64,000 nucleotides of DNA from Puffinus mauretanicus (Eukaryota > Chordata > Aves > Procellariiformes > Procellariidae): contig JAJKFH010001377.1 in NCBI GenBank assembly GCA_023333565.1, positions 52,799 through 116,798 of the forward strand, read 5' to 3'. Of the stretch, positions 1-17,520 are shown one piece after another. The notes under the pieces were generated by a model. The model was not told the origin of the DNA. It did not search any database and was given only the letters and a program-made list of their open reading frames with translations. Both the position numbers and the translations under genes were made by a program. How positions within the stretch are numbered: position 1 is the first letter of the stretch; each line of letters opens with the position of its first letter.

Positions 1-2594
<2,594 letters not shown>

Positions 2595-5500
2595 TCAAGA
2601 TGCTTAAACATTTTGCTAATGCTAAGAAAACTCTCATTGTTTTAACTCATTCAATATATTCACAGTCAGTAGAGAAGACAAAGTAATTAATACATTTCAT
2701 TATGTGCCTTCCTTCTCAAGAATACACATCTAGGATAAAGACAGTACTATGGCTTATCTCTCTATGGCATATCTGAAAGGTGTGCATGTGTGGCACTCAG
2801 TAGACCTCTCCAGGCTCCCATCAAAACCTATTAGTGGGTTTATATAACCAAAACTGATGTCTGGTGCCAATCAGAATTAGCAATGCAATATTATTTTTAA
2901 GGCTTCTATTCAAATGGAACCCAAATATCTAACAGATAACATATTAAATGTAAGTACCTCTTTGCAAATGTACTCATACCATTACAGTGCTGGAATAAAA
3001 TTAGAGGAAGAGAAAAAAAGCGCTAAAACAAAAAACTGAAACAAAAATTAGATAACATCAAAATCTTCATCCACTTTTACAATCTGAATTGAAATTTCAT
3101 GTATTTTTACAACCTCATAGTCTATCTTCTTTCAGAGCTAGCTGAGAAGTCTGGACAATAATAGCTGCAACTTGCATAGTATAAAATGGGTACAGTATTT
3201 CACCATTTCGCTCCAGAAGTATCTAAAGGCTCCCCCTAACACTGTTAGAATGCTGCTAACAGTGCTTGATATGGATGGTAGAGAGCCAGACTCTAACTTT
3301 AGTATCTGTTATAGAAATGGTGAGTAAACCCACCTATTACATAGAATATACATCTATCCTGATGGAAGACTTCCAGGGGATGGTATATACCCAACAGATT
3401 TTAAGAAAATTATGATAACTCCTAAATGTTAAATTGTCAAAGAAAGTTATTCTTGTTCAATAAAAGAACTGAAACTGAACTTGAGAAAGCCTCAACCCAA
3501 CACATGACCTCCTGTTCTGCTTGAGAACATGATCTGTTCAACTAAACTTGATTTGGAGAGGCACAGAAACCAGTCAACAACAGTTCCCCATGGACTCATT
3601 AGACTTCCTAGAAGACTAGGGGCAGCAATGGCTCCACAACTATCTCCCTGCTCCAGGCCCCCATCACAGTGGTGCCCTGCGCGGTGGACATGTGATAGAC
3701 ATGCCACTCCAGTACTGACTTCCAAGCCACTTCCATCTTATCAGCACCAGCCTCCTGTAACGCAACAAACACCCTCATCTCGGTAAAGGTTCGTGGCAAT
3801 CAACAATAATAATAGTTTAACAGACCACAAAACATTTCGGAACCACAAGTTTAGTTTTTGCTAGACTTGCACACAGCATATGGATTACGTTAGATTTTGG
3901 AGATTGCTTCTTGTATTCGCCAAATGATCCAGGTTTATAAATTCCCTTTGTTTCACGTTTTATCTGTGAAAATACTTCTGAGTTTACAAATTGCTGATCT
4001 GAGAATATAAATAATTAACTGTTACTGTAAAACACACTAAAGAAAAAATAGCGTAGGTTTGAGAGTGGCATGAGAATTCCCAATTCTAAAATTCTTTATT
4101 CCAAGATAACTACAGAGATTAGGCTTGACTATCATTTGAGAGAGTAGATGGCAAAGTACCTTTAACGGGTACTCAGAAATTGCGTGAAATAGACTTTACA
4201 AGTAATTCCCCGTGTACCACAATGTGATTCATGTCTTATACATTTTCAATCTTGAAATAAATGTGAATACTAAGTGCCAGAAATACTCAGTTTTATCCAG
4301 GCTGTATGTATTTTTGCTTAGCATGTGATGGTATTCACCGTATCTGTACCATATCTGGCAAAACCTTCCCTATTTCTCTTTTTAAATGCATGTAATAGGC
4401 TCTTTGCTGTGCTAGATTCCTTTTCAATAATCTAGAATTACCATACAGAAGGAACCACTAAATTCATGTATCACTGCTACTATGATCTACAGGTACAATT
4501 ACCACAAACACTTTTACAACGCTATCGACCAAAATATTTCACAAAACTGTTCTGGTAGAATAAACGTCTCCAAGGAATCCTGAAAATGAGTGGAAAACAA
4601 CTAGGAAATAATCACAAGAGGCGTACTTGTATCTGTGGCTCGCTCCTAAGCAAAGCATCTCTTGGTTTCAGATTGACCTTTACGTTTCAGCAGCACAGGG
4701 AGCGGTTACGCAACGAAGGCGAACCAAAGCCGCACAACCACCAGCCGCACAGCCAACACAAAATATAATACAGAACCAGGTGTTTTTATCCTAAAGTAAT
4801 CCGCGGTTTAAAGGATCATTATGTACTATGATTATGCAAAACATGCTGGAGTTCCTGATGCTGAATGTCAGCAAAACTGGTAGCGTTAGGGCTTCAGTAA
4901 TAAAATAAGATTGAATGTTAAGGACTCTGAGATTGTACCAGTTTCGTATTTTGATTTTAGCCCACAATATAGTATAAGCTGATTAGTTAGTACAAAAAAC
5001 TCTTATTATATTATGATTTATTTTTCATTTAGAAATGAATCAGACATTTTCTTCTGGAAAATGTTTCCAAATGCCATTCTGTTATATGATTTTTTTTTTT
5101 TTCAGGTGAGAAAAACTAGATACAACTCCCTGTATTGCCCTTCTGTGACCGGTGCAGAGAAAGTAATACAATGCGTTCCTTGCCTACCGGTTCAGAACAT
5201 CCTACTATTCATGTAACCAAGAGGAAGCTGAAAAGCTTCACGAGACAGTGCAAGGAGCTGCTACTGAGACGCAGAGGTAGCCCTTTGTTTCAAACTCTTT
5301 TTAGCATTATTTATTTATTTTTGCTACTTCCCGCCCCCCGCAGTGAGGATGGTTATAAATTTAAAACTTACAACCTCAGAGTTCCAGATTTATATAAAGT
5401 ATCATAAAATGATGACAAAAAGCAAGGAGAGAGGTCTATGACACAAAATTTTCGAGAACAAGGGGAAAAAAGTAACAGCCTGGGGGTAATGAGATCTTCC

Positions 5501-7292
5501 AGAGCTCGTAACGAGAAGAAGAACTGACCTTAGCCCCACAGCAAACAGCTGCAGAGCTTACTGCTCCTCTGAAGCTAACTCAGCACAGTTGCTACCAATT
5601 GCCATTAACTGAAGGTACAGAGGTCAGCACCGCACCGCACCGAACTGTTCCTGAAACTTTTTAAATGCTTCTGAATGACTCGGAGGTTTAATATCTCTAG
5701 GTGAAAGTCTAGAGACTAAAGAAGTCTAGAAGTCTAAAGACTTCTACTTGAAGTCTTCAAGTATTAAAAAAGTATAAAAAAACAGTTTTAAGGCATTTTT
5801 TTTTCTAAATTTTAAAGAATTATTTTATACAGAAACAAAAGAAAACATCATGCTAATTATTACTTTGGAATTCTCAAATAAAAATGGAGTCATAGCCCTC
5901 TGTCAGTGCTCTTTTCACTCATGATTCATCTACTATACTGTCAAAACTTACGGTAATAACACAGTGTTTTTTACAGCTCTGGAACACAGTGCTGAAGCTT
6001 TGGTGGTTTATTTATCGCCACAGACTATCCTGGATAGGATGAACAGTCTGTTCAAAACGAGTGCCTACCCAAGCAGCGATAAAGACCTACTTAGAATTAA
6101 TTAATCAATGTTTGTACTAAGCTTAATAATGTAAGGCACTATGAATTCTAACAGGCACTTTATGTATCCAACCCAAAGAAAACTGAGTCTTAAAGAAGGA
6201 AGTTTCAGCTCTAAGTAGTTAATTTGCTGCGTAAGTTGCTGTATATACAACTATGTAAAAAGTCATTCAGATTTGCTTGCTTTATTTTTTCCTGGTTGCT
6301 GCCCATTGTCAGAGCAGTCTCAATGTCCTTGAATCAGTGTAGTTTGATATATGATCATCCTTATGGTACCCCCAAATTGACCCAGCAGAAGTAGTCAGTG
6401 GCCTCACAAACCACACAGCAGAGTGAACAGCACCTCTAAGGCACTGGATGCTGTGACCTGAGGCTACAGAGCAGTCAGGGCTTTGCTTAAGATTAAGTTT
6501 TCTGAGTTTCCAGAAAGATCATAAAAGTCTGATTATTTATAAAAAAGAGCAAAACATATTGGTAAAACTTCATGAAATTCAGTCACAAATACGTTATAAA
6601 ATGGAAGGTCTTTGAAAAAGATATTAATTCAAATTGCTTGTAAAATATCTTTCAAACCAAACCTGATGCACCTGAGACATGATTTGACTCTACACATTCA
6701 GGGAATCAAGAACTGTAAAAAATTTTCACAAGCTTTCCACGGAAAACTTGACTCCTCTTTATTTAAATATTTTGATTGACTGGCAGATGCTCAGTGAAAT
6801 GAACACTGACTTTTTTTTATGGCACCTTCAAACACAGCTTTATTTCTTTTGCTTTCATGGATCATCAGTTCACCTAACAGAGAAATCAATGTCCTATACA
6901 GAACAAAACAATCTTACTAGAAATAACAGTAATTTAAAACTTTATTACAACGTACTGTAAAAAGCAGTATACTTGGTATTATCCGTGTCAGAATTTGATT
7001 TTCATAGGACATGCCATCCTCCTCTTGCTGTCCAAGTATATTGTTCTTTTAGTAAGAGAGAGCAAAGCTAGACACGCCTGAAAACATGTACAACTGGCAG
7101 ATAATTACTGGGATGTGTTGGAAAGGACAGGAGGATGAAGAAAGGAGGGTTTTCTTCAGGGGACCCAAATTCTTTTCATGATTGCACAGGTGTCTGTGCT
7201 TGAAAACTTTCGGAAAAATCATCACCATTTTTTTCACAACCTGATAGTGAGGATATCCCCCTTCTGCCCAGCTATCCATTTTCATTCTGCCT

Positions 7293-7320
7293 GTCTGTCT
7301 GTCTCTTACACATACACACA
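7293..7320. repeat. Short CTGT and CA microsatellite patch
   Basis: Tandem CTGT units are followed within 10 bases by a short ACACAC run. The tract is brief and imperfect, inside HCN1 intron 1. Confidence 0.55.
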
Positions 7321-10300
7321 CCTAGAGGACAACATGCTGCTTCTGGGAAAAAGGCATACAAATTCCTTCTGTATTAACAAGAAATATTGCACTCAACATC
7401 CTTCGTGAAACAAATTCTGTTTAAATGTTGCAAATTTATTATGGAGTGCTTCCGTGATTTTGGCTTAGCAGCAATTTTTTTATTTTAAAATTTCCAAACT
7501 TAGAATTTACTGTAACCTGTATCTGTGTGATCACATTAATACAAACTCATTAAAATGACAGTGAAGTGTCACTTCTTTACATTGGCCAGTTTTGCGCTAG
7601 CAAACAGGTTACTTCTGCAGTTGTGTTTTCCTTCTGTATGGATAAAACTTTCCTCATCTGAATGTACTTAATTTTGCAAAGCTTTAGGAAGACAAAAGGT
7701 TGGGTTTGGGTTTTGCTTTGTTTTTAAAAGATAAACTGTTCTCCTGAAATTGTTGATTTTTATTCTTTATTCTCCTCTATTTCCGCTCTGACAGCTTTTA
7801 GCTTATGTTAAGGAGGAATCCTGCAAGGCTGAAACAGAGTCCCTTTCGCGGCTCACCCCTTCCGATTGTAAAGCACACGTTACCACAGAGTACTAACAGC
7901 ATCTCCTGCACTTCAAGTGCTGAGGTGGAAGGGCAGAAATATTATTAAGTAGAAGCCTGCGACACTTTCTCAGGTGAAAATTTCATCAATATTTACTATT
8001 CTTTTTTAAATTTAAAACATATCAAGCTTAATGAACTTTCACTGGCTTAGCTCAGTAACCTGCTGAAGGAGCAGAAAGGCTTTCTCTACCTGCCTGAGAC
8101 TGGTCAATCTGGGATGAGGCAGAGGCTGACGTTCTGAAAACTCTGTTTCCCTGCCCGAATTATGAGCAGTGCTGAACCTGGGAATCTTCCAGCTTAATTG
8201 TTTCATTCTGATTCAGACTAAAAGCGATTAAAAAAATAAAATAATAATGAAGTTTTCAGACCACCAGAAATCTTCATTTGATTTCAGACTTATACGCAAA
8301 TCCTTCACTTCAAGGTTAGCCGTATATACTTAGAGATCCAGCTTATGTGCCTTGCTGTTATTTTTTAAATATTGATGCAATTTCCTACCTGGTAGCAGAA
8401 AAGGAATTCAAAGAGAGATTAATAAAATTCAGCAATACTGAATCTTCTCTTTTATATAGCCATCGAACGTATCTAAAAATTACAAACTTGCACAATTTCA
8501 AACAGCTTTCATGAGTTTTACCTGATAACTAAACACACTTAGCAGTGGAGATTTGCAGTTTGTTGCTCAGTTGTGATTCTATGCACAAGGCAGATAATTA
8601 GATAAATGCAGCTCTCAGGTGACCTGATCAGAGCCCAGTGAAGCCAATGAACAGCAATTTACTACTTTCAAAAGTCTTTGGTTACAGCATTTGGTTAGGT
8701 TTAAAGCTCGAGTGCTTCAAAGGCTTGATTACTAGAAAAGAAAATGACAGTACTGTCCATGGAAAGTGATTATAAAATTAACTAACTAACATTATCCTTT
8801 TTTTTATATATGTATATTTTCAGTAAATTCAACTAATATTTAAGCAATGGAAATTTCATCAAAGGATTTTTAATTCTTGGTACGCATGCAATAGCTTCTG
8901 TCTAAAGTTTTTATAGTATTTTACATGCATTAACAAATTAAGTCTCAGATTTCTGAGAAGTAAGGTACAGCAGTAATGTCCTCATTGCATATGGAAGGGG
9001 AGGAAGGAGAGGACAGAGAGAAATTTGTATAACGTGGCAATATTATTTAACGAGTCTTTTTGGTTTTAGCCAATAATCCCCTACCACGAGTGCTTGAATA
9101 TGTCTGATGTTTGCAGTTGCTCTTCCTCCAGAGAAACTTATTAAACTACAGTGGAAAGAATTAAAGCCTGACTTCCACTTAACCTTGGGCAAGAACAGTG
9201 CACCACTGTCGGTGGAACTGATACTGCTTTTGTACTCGTCCATCTTTACACAGTTCCTCCTTTCTTCAGCCCCATTCCTGGGTGAAAAAGCAGGGTGCTG
9301 CTCCTGTCCAGATCGCTACCAGCTAGGGGAAAGTGCTGATGAAGAATCAGCACTTACAAACGAGTTTTCTCCTTGAAAAAGTTCAATCTGTCTATGCTGA
9401 TCAAAACAGATGTATTTCAGATCATCATGATTGTTTCTGCATCAACATGCGTCACAGCACAAGTAACGTATCTTCCTCAAATTCACCCCCCCCTGTTCAA
9501 ACTGTTAGACCGAGGCCTCTCAGTATCAGGCAACATTTTGTGTAGGGACTGCAACTGATTTGTTTCAGTTTCGTATTACCAACCCATAAACCAATTGCAA
9601 ATTGCCACATGCTGATTCTTCGTGTCAGCACATTTCTGTAGTGGATCACTGTAAAATATGCATTCACATTCTCAAATTAGAAATGGCCACTTTACAGGCA
9701 TGAGAAAAAGTTTGAAAGAGGCAGATCTAAAAATATTTCAGCTGCAAAATAATCTCTTATCTCATGTTGGAACACTTGCATTAATTAAGAATTTTGTAGT
9801 GACAGTAATTTTAAGAGTGCCATTTAGAAACATGACATTTAGGATGCCTCCATACTAAGTAAAAATCCAGAGGCTTAAATCGGGAGAAGCCTTCTGTAAT
9901 TCCTCTCAACAAAGCACCATGTGAAAAGGAAGGTAACATAACCCACACCCCCTCGCAGAACCAAGAAAGCCAGACAATATCACCTCATATTCTTCTTTAA
10001 CAGATTTTTTTTAACCAATTCAATCGCTCCATTATCAGTGTAATCTTTAAAGTTTCTGCTGATGGAGAAAAGTCCATTTTCTCTACTTATCTCCAGAGAA
10101 GGAGACGACGGGGAAGACGTTGCTCAGCAGCTGTTGACAGACCTCAGTCACGGGGTCTGGTGAGGAGACTGGCCTGTGACCACCAAATGAGTTGGGACAG
10201 TTAAGTTTTTGAGGTGAGTACCTCTGACAAAAATACCAAGACTAGGACCATCAACTTGCTTCCCACAAGACACCGAGATTTCTGGTATTTGACATATATA

Positions 10301-10327
10301 CTACTCCTAACAATCTCATTCTGATAA

Positions 10328-10588
10328 TCAGAGGTAAAACTGGCTTTGTGCGTATAACTGTACAAGGATACAGTACGTTCGGACAAGCAGCTTCAAACAC
10401 GAATCTTCATTTACGAGAATTTGGTGTATCATTTCTTGAACAAGTTCACTGAAGGCAAGACTGGGCACTATGTTTAAGAGGTAGTCTTCAAATTCATGAT
10501 GGGAAAAATCAGAGATGTCAAAAAGTGTAAAAGAACTATAGATAGCTATGAAACAAGTTGATGGATTATACATGCAGACTTCGTACTC
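10328..10588 (-). other. Unrecognised open frame in intron 1 with a splice-acceptor-like start (possible cryptic exon or relic)
   Basis: The frame is 81 codons from the ATG at 10573. It is open for five more codons back to an AG at 10590-10589, preceded by a short pyrimidine-containing stretch. The peptide has protein-like amphipathic stretches (FDISDFSHHEFEDYLL, then VPSLAFSELVQEMIHQIL) and stops at 10328. The adjacent frame continues with another open stretch to about 10201, as a frameshifted relic might. I recognise no family. Open frames of this length also occur by chance in this AT-rich intron, so this is a weak call. Confidence 0.15.
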
Positions 10589-13199
10589 CTACATCATGAG
10601 TGAAAACAAATATACATGACTGAATATTTATACACCTCTTATGTATATAAGATGATTATTATATGATATTGTACAGATGTACAAGATTCTAATGCAAGAA
10701 CAAGTAATTGAGAGAACATAAATATATCAAGCCAAATTATTTTTTCCTTTTACAACTATTTATGGCTGACCTTTGGCTCCAAAGCCTATATTTTTTCAAA
10801 CATTAAAATAAGTACTGAGATTACACTTTAAAATAAGGCGAAATACCGTTTTAGGAATCAGTAAGTTGTTTTATCGTCATCCATGAATATCACATGCTGC
10901 AGTAAATCATTTGCTTCAAAAGGTTATTAAATCTAATTAAAATATTTCTGTATTTTAAAAATATATTGTAATAATTTGTGTTTGTTGTGAAAATAACATA
11001 AGAAACCGAGGAACTGGTGTTCAAATCAAATCAAAATTATAATTTTCTTCATTTTTACTTACACTTTGGTGAAAAAGGATTAAAATATATTTCAGACACT
11101 TTTTAGAAAAGCAAAGGAAAAAGAAGGATCAAATTCACAACAGAGCAACATGATAAGGAATTAGAGTCGTGTCACGCGCATCCCCCTTTTGCAAAACAGC
11201 TCAATACCTAGAGCTCTCACCAACGCCTAGGAAAATCCATTCGACTTTCCTCATCTATCTGTGGGCAGCTGAGCCCAGGACCTCCCACCTCTCAGGGAAA
11301 TTCATTACCCCCAAGCCATACTGTGTCTCCTGAAGTGAGGTACACTGCTGACACGTTCTCCTTCCCTAAACTAATATAAACTAGAGCAGGAACCAACACC
11401 TTCTTCCCAGGGAAGGCAACCGCTAGATTGGAGAGGAGTTCTGCCTTCTTTGCTCTGCCAAAGCAGAACAACTCCGAGAGGTGATATTGTTATTGAAAGT
11501 ATGCATGCCAGAAGTGCTATGCAAAGTAAATGTACAGATTTACTTTCCAGCAATGGATGGAAATTACTCTGCACTTCCAGCGTCTGGGCTGAACGGTTTT
11601 GATTCCTGAGTACGCACTTTTGATTCATGTACACACTCAAAAATACTGAATTGTTATTTTATTAATTTTATTAACTGAATTCATTGTATCAATTTATCTA
11701 TCTGAAATATGAATTGAAACAACAATTTTGTGCACAACACAAAATATTTTAAGAAATGAAAGAAGTAGTCTTCCACAAGCCTGCTTATACCTTTCCGCAT
11801 GTGTATTTATTAAGATTACCCTTTTACAGGGTGACACACCCTAGGAGCTCTGCACTAATGAGTGGGTAGGAAAGAGAATGCTCAGCTAGGAAGTTCAATA
11901 TTCAGTTTTACCATTATCTTTCAAAACAAAATTTCATATTTCATACACTAAAACACCTTTCCCTACCAGAAATAGAATGCAGCTTTTGCAGGTTTCTCCT
12001 CTTTACACCAACTATACTCCGAAATTCCCATTTTTTTCATTTTTCAGCTTGTATCCAGATCTCTCTGCTAGCCATTTGCCTTCCACAGTGTTTAAGCAGA
12101 TGCAATATAATTTTAACATTTCTTTAAAACTTCCCAATTTACACACTGCACGCTCCAGTCTTATCATTCTTTTTACAGCATAGCGCTCTCCTGCATTGCC
12201 AAAACAAATCAGGTAATTATGCAGCTAGACAGAGCAGTGACCAGATAGACCTGATATTCACTCGTTTAAAACAAAAAGGAAAACCCAGAAAAGCAAAAAA
12301 AGCAAACAAGAAAGAGAATACATGATGTTCAAAGATGTTCTAGTTATTAGCCTAAGTAACCGTGATCTTGTTAGTTTTACCTCTGCTCCTCTCGTCGTCT
12401 TTTTATGCTATTTACCCGCTGACGCTCCAGCAAGCTCCACGCAAGCAGGCCTGAGCAAAACCTCACGTGCTGCTGTTGCGAGCAGCTCAGTGAAGGGTGG
12501 AGGTCTGGAATACAAACCAAGTTTCTGGGGATGTAAAATCTGCCGCTGACATTTATGAACTTTGCTCAGTGTAATGGAATGCGATTGCTGAATGGCCCTT
12601 TTGCAATTTAATTCAATATAAGGAAACAAGGAAGTTTTTTTCAATGAAATGGCATTGGTTATTCTTAAGAAAAAGCAAACAAAAATGCCTTCCAAAAAAA
12701 CCCAACAAAACAACTTACGTATACTCATTTATTAAATGTTTTTTTGATCTGCAAAACAGGAGATAACCTGCAATATCAAGCACCTCAAGAGATTGCCTTT
12801 ACATGCAATAAGGTCTTTTTTCCCTCCAGTAGACCTTTGCCAGCAGCAGTACTGCAGGTCATATCCATTGCTTGGTTGTAATTAAAAAACGAGGTTCCAT
12901 TACGTTTTCTCACAGGTATACACAACACTGAAATAGATGGTCAAGATCAATTTCTAAAAACTATGTATAAAATTGTGTTGGAAGTATTTATTGAATTATG
13001 GTAGTCTGGAAATACATTTGTTAATTATTGTTTTAGTTTAGTCATATGAAATGGTTGTTGAGCCACTGGAAGAGATTTGTTACCAATATATAGATTAATT
13101 TAAAATTCTATTCTATCTTCAGTGAGACAGAACCATCTATAGTAGAGTTGTCATACAAAATATGTGTATGAGATAAAGGTCTTTTCCTCCACAGTTGCC

Positions 13200-13215
13200 T
13201 TTTTTTTTTTTTTTA
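13200..13215. repeat. Poly-T tract
   Basis: A homopolymeric T run followed by A5, in intron 1. It reads as poly-A on the HCN1 sense strand. I see no retroelement body attached. Confidence 0.6.
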
Positions 13216-14897
13216 AAAAGAGAGGAAGTCACTTTAAGCTTCAGAAAAACATGTCAGTTTTCAGCCCGAAAAATAGAAGATTGATAAAGATATTAAGATC
13301 TGAAAATTTATTCAAACTTAACCACAGGCTTTGTTATATGCTTCACCTATAAATATTTATCAGAAAAAATATAAAAGGGAATTATTTAATAATCTACTTC
13401 TCCACTTTATATTTTGGTAGAGTGTTTTGTTCTTCACAGTTGATTTTGAAGTCTCTTGGTACAAAAATTCTCTTTCTCCGATCTTTGGACGTTCAAACAA
13501 AGTAGTCCATATTCCTCAACAACGGCACAGCCCCCGTGCTGCTCTCGAGATCAGCCACACAGTCCAGGTTAAGGGTGACAGGGGAAAGTGTCTGCCTGCA
13601 AGTAAAGTTGCCTATAATCGTAGCCACTGATAAGTGGCTCTAAAATAAGCACTCAAAGAAACTTTGGTCACGGACCTACGACCTGAACTACAAACAATAG
13701 CGAAAGTACCAAGGAAGCTATTTACTCCCATACAGACAGATGACTGTTGCTTTGATACAGGAAAACAAAAAGAGCTTCTCTTTACAGTGGTGAATAAAAC
13801 ACCAGATGACCATCTTTATCTTTCGTCCATATTCACTCAAAATGAAGTTGTCTAAATATAGTAAATAGGTTTCTGGCTTTCAGCAAATGAAAAACATTTT
13901 ACTTCGGAGATCTCAGAAGAGGTTATAGCCACAAGCCAATATTCCTCAGAAAGACAAAATTTAATTTAGTCAAATATTTAATTTTTGGAGGACAGTGAGT
14001 TATGCACTATTCAAACATGTTTAAGGTAAAGATGTGTAATAATTAGAACAGCCAAATAGATGTTAATAATTCATTGGTGGAGAACAGCAAGAAAATGATT
14101 AACAGAACTTCTCATCATAATCTTAGAAAAGATATTGATCTGTAAACCGCAAATCAAAATACATAATATGACAGAAATGGAACATGAAGCATATTCAAAT
14201 TATTCGGATATACTAGTTCTGCAAATGCACAGCACCCATGGGTGACATCTTTTAAAAATCAGTTTTACCATTTATGGCTTCTTATGGCTAGAATCCTGAA
14301 AGATGTTCAGGCACAGAGTCCAGATGCTTACAAGTATCTAGGTCCCTAGCTCGTTCTGAAATCCAAAGATAGATAGGCTCCTGACTTCCATCTCAGCTCT
14401 TCATCTAACATCCTATAGATTTGCACACTCTGTGCAGAGCACTGGGTAAAACTGACATTTTCAAAGCCATTCCAGAAATGGAAAAGTTTGTAGTGGAAAC
14501 ATGAAACCAAGTTAAATATCATATTCCGTTTGCTCATTTTGCCAGTGGCATAAAATCAGTATGTACATTCAATGTTAAGATGAGCTGCTATTCAGCGACA
14601 CTTCATAGAATTACAAGTCAGCAGCCCCAGCAGGCACATCTGCTACCATTTTACACACATTCATGGTACCTGTGTTCCTGGGCTATAAAGCTAGCTCTCG
14701 GTCCCTGAAGCAAGTCTGAACTCTGTCGTGCTGTGAGGAACAAGTGTGGGAGTGGAAGTTCACTGCAGCTCTCCCATCCCTTCCACAGAAAGATAAATTT
14801 GGTCTAGCCTGTGGAGAATGTAAAAGTTGGCTGCAGCTTAGAAATGATAGAAACAACCATGGTCACATCGAGGCATGTTCATACAGTCCTGGCGAAT

Positions 14898-14908
14898 GGG
14901 GGGGGGGG
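14898..14908. repeat. G11 homopolymer
   Basis: Eleven consecutive G on the plus strand in intron 1. Its length is likely polymorphic or error-prone in sequencing. Confidence 0.7.
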
Positions 14909-16187
14909 TAGAGGTTGCTGAATAACACTGACAGGTTACTGAAGGAGTATTCTTCAGACCTGTCTTATCGAGAACCATCTCTCGACAAAAGAAAATTAGC
15001 CTGCATGTGAATGACAGAGCACGGCATACAGGCAGACAACAGGAAAATCTACCTTTAGGAAACAAGAACAGAGGACAGTTTAAAAGGAAGCAAGAAATTT
15101 TAAACTCATAGCTAATAACTTTAAAGAGCAAACTAAAACCAAAGACATTTAATTGGATTCAGTCATATTTTATGTCGTATTTAGTTCACATCTAAGTAAT
15201 ATGCATATGAAATAACAAAATTATTAGGTCCTGGATTTAATTATTTTCAACATCAAAAACCTTGAAATTGTTTTTAGATTTCTTCTTCCATTTCAGGGAG
15301 ATCAGCCATTATAATAAATTCACTACTTCAATGAATACACAAATAAGAACATATACAAATCCTACTCAACTTTTCAACACCTAGCAGTATATCACTGCAT
15401 TTAATATTCTGTTCCAAATTTCAAAAACACCTTTAAGTTAGTAAAAACATGTATTTTAGATATTTACTGGTAGAATGCATGCAATTAAAAGTCAATTTTG
15501 GTCATGTGGGCACCTAAATTAGGTTACTTATCTCTCACTTGTCCCACACATGCAACGTCTATTGCTTAATAAGCCATCAGATTTCAGACATTTTCGATTT
15601 TGACCCTTTTTAAATGCTCTGTTAGATTGCCTACCATCTGGCAGCTCTTACTCTTGATACCACACTTCCTTTGCATTACAGAAGTGTGTTTCTTATAATT
15701 ATATCTTTAATGTGATAGATGTGTGCAACACTAGAATTCCCAAGCTGGCAATAAGCGGGCTGAGGGGACAAGTTCAGCAAAGTATCTTGTTACTAGGTGT
15801 ATGGTAACAGCATGTTCAATTGCATCAGGTTGCAATTCTCAACAGAAAGCTGCCAACCTGCCCAAGTCATGGGAAGTAGAAAATGGGCATACAATTTTTT
15901 TTTTTTAATTATTACAAGGTATTTATTTACCAACTCCTACGAAGTTTATAGGAAGACACTATGAAGAATACCTTGGCTAACTTCTCCCTGCTAGTTTGAA
16001 CAAACAGCTCAGTATCTCCTAGCTAACAGACTCGGTAAGAACAGAAAACTACATAGCAGAGCTAACAAATTTTAAAAAAAAAATCAAAGCATCATTTCCA
16101 TTTATATAAAGGAACTCGTTATATCTTCAGGAAGAGATGTAGGAGGGAGAAGGAAAAACAGAATGAGGGAAAGGAGAAGTTGTTTTC

Positions 16188-16202
16188 AAAAAAAAAAAAA
16201 AA
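16188..16202. repeat. A15 tract after a purine-rich stretch
   Basis: A run of 15 A follows about 45 bases that are mostly A and G (around 16137-16180). It reads as polypyrimidine on the HCN1 sense strand. No acceptor plus exon follows it. Confidence 0.55.
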
Positions 16203-17451
16203 TCTGTCAGGGACATCACCATGCTCTTGCTAACTTTCAGATGAGAACTGCAAGTTGCCTATAGCAGGATTTCACTACCTGAAAATTAGACCATAAGCAA
16301 TGCTATAAATAAAAGACAGAAAAAGCAGGATTCAGTATTTAGGGAATCACCCAGATAGCAGTTTCCACGAACATTGGACACACAGCTCTGAAAAACAAGA
16401 CGTCTCTGAAGTATACTTGGTAAGGTGGGTAACAAGAAAGGTACCCAATTATTAACTGAATTATTAACTTGAGGTATATGCTTGATTTATTTTACTACTT
16501 ATGTTTTGTTTCCAAGTTTGTGTCTAACAGACTACTCCCTAGTTGGAAAAGGAAATCTTTGTGTTACTACTGAGCTTGTCTGGCACTAAAGACAAGGTGA
16601 ACCAGAGTGACAGACAAGCTTGGCTGCCATCTTCACTGAGAAATCAAGTGCAAACAAGCCCATATGCAGCCACTCCAAGGAACCTGTAGCCCAGGATGTG
16701 TTTGGGGAACCCAGAAGCTTGCAAGTGTGTACTGTCAGGCAGTAATAAGATGTTTTGCAGGGTAGTATTACCTACTACTGGTTTCACAATAATTTCTCTA
16801 CCAGACAGAAATCGTAAGTTCTCCTGGAATGAAGAGATAGACAGAAGTCACTCAAGAGCCTGATGGAAAACCTCTCAGTAGTCACGTGGAAGCTTGATTG
16901 CATCCCCATGGTTCTGCAGCCATACATTTATTCCATCTCCTCGGTAGAGTTGGATAGATCTTACTCTATGTATCTTGTAAAAGTTGTGTATATTTTCCAC
17001 AGCTTTGACCTAGAGCAAGTTCATTTATCATTAGGATCCTATGATATATTACCCTAAATTTACTGCAATCTACAGATTTGCTTAACGTCAGATCATAACA
17101 GAACCACACTGCCTATTGCTGCAGTCATGCCCCAAAGAGAGGCGCTTCTGAGAGGACCTGGTAAGTTATTGTAAGATACAACAGAACCAGCCAAGGAAAC
17201 ATCAATACTTCCATACTTCACGCTGCTGATGGGAGAGAAAAAAACTGGAGGCAACCAGAGTATGCTACGTATAGAATTGGAAGATTTGATATCGTGAGGG
17301 CACATTTTCTTTCTATGGGGCTCTTTATATACTGCAGCTTTAGCACAAGTGTAAGCTTCAGTGGATTTCAGACTGAGAATTGGATGAAAAACAGTAATAC
17401 TACCTAAAAACCATTTTTATGTATATTGGCTATTTTAGATTACATCATTTA

Positions 17452-17520
17452 AAAAACCAAACCAACCAACCAACCAACCAACCAACCAACCAAACCAAAA
17501 CAAAACAAAACAAAAAACCA
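17452..17520. repeat. (CCAA)n microsatellite degenerating to (CAAAA)n
   Basis: About eight consecutive CCAA units (17457-17495) flank into AAACC/CAAAA variants. It is the clearest short tandem repeat of intron 1, and replication slippage is the likely origin. Confidence 0.9.

Noticed and set aside
5989..5996. REST/NRSF half-site (TTCAGCAC on the minus strand), with another at 8169-8176; HCN1 intron 1 is reported to carry an NRSE in mammals
   Set aside because: The right half of the NRSE is absent at both places, and an 8-base word is expected by chance in 23 kb. I found no full NRSE by eye.
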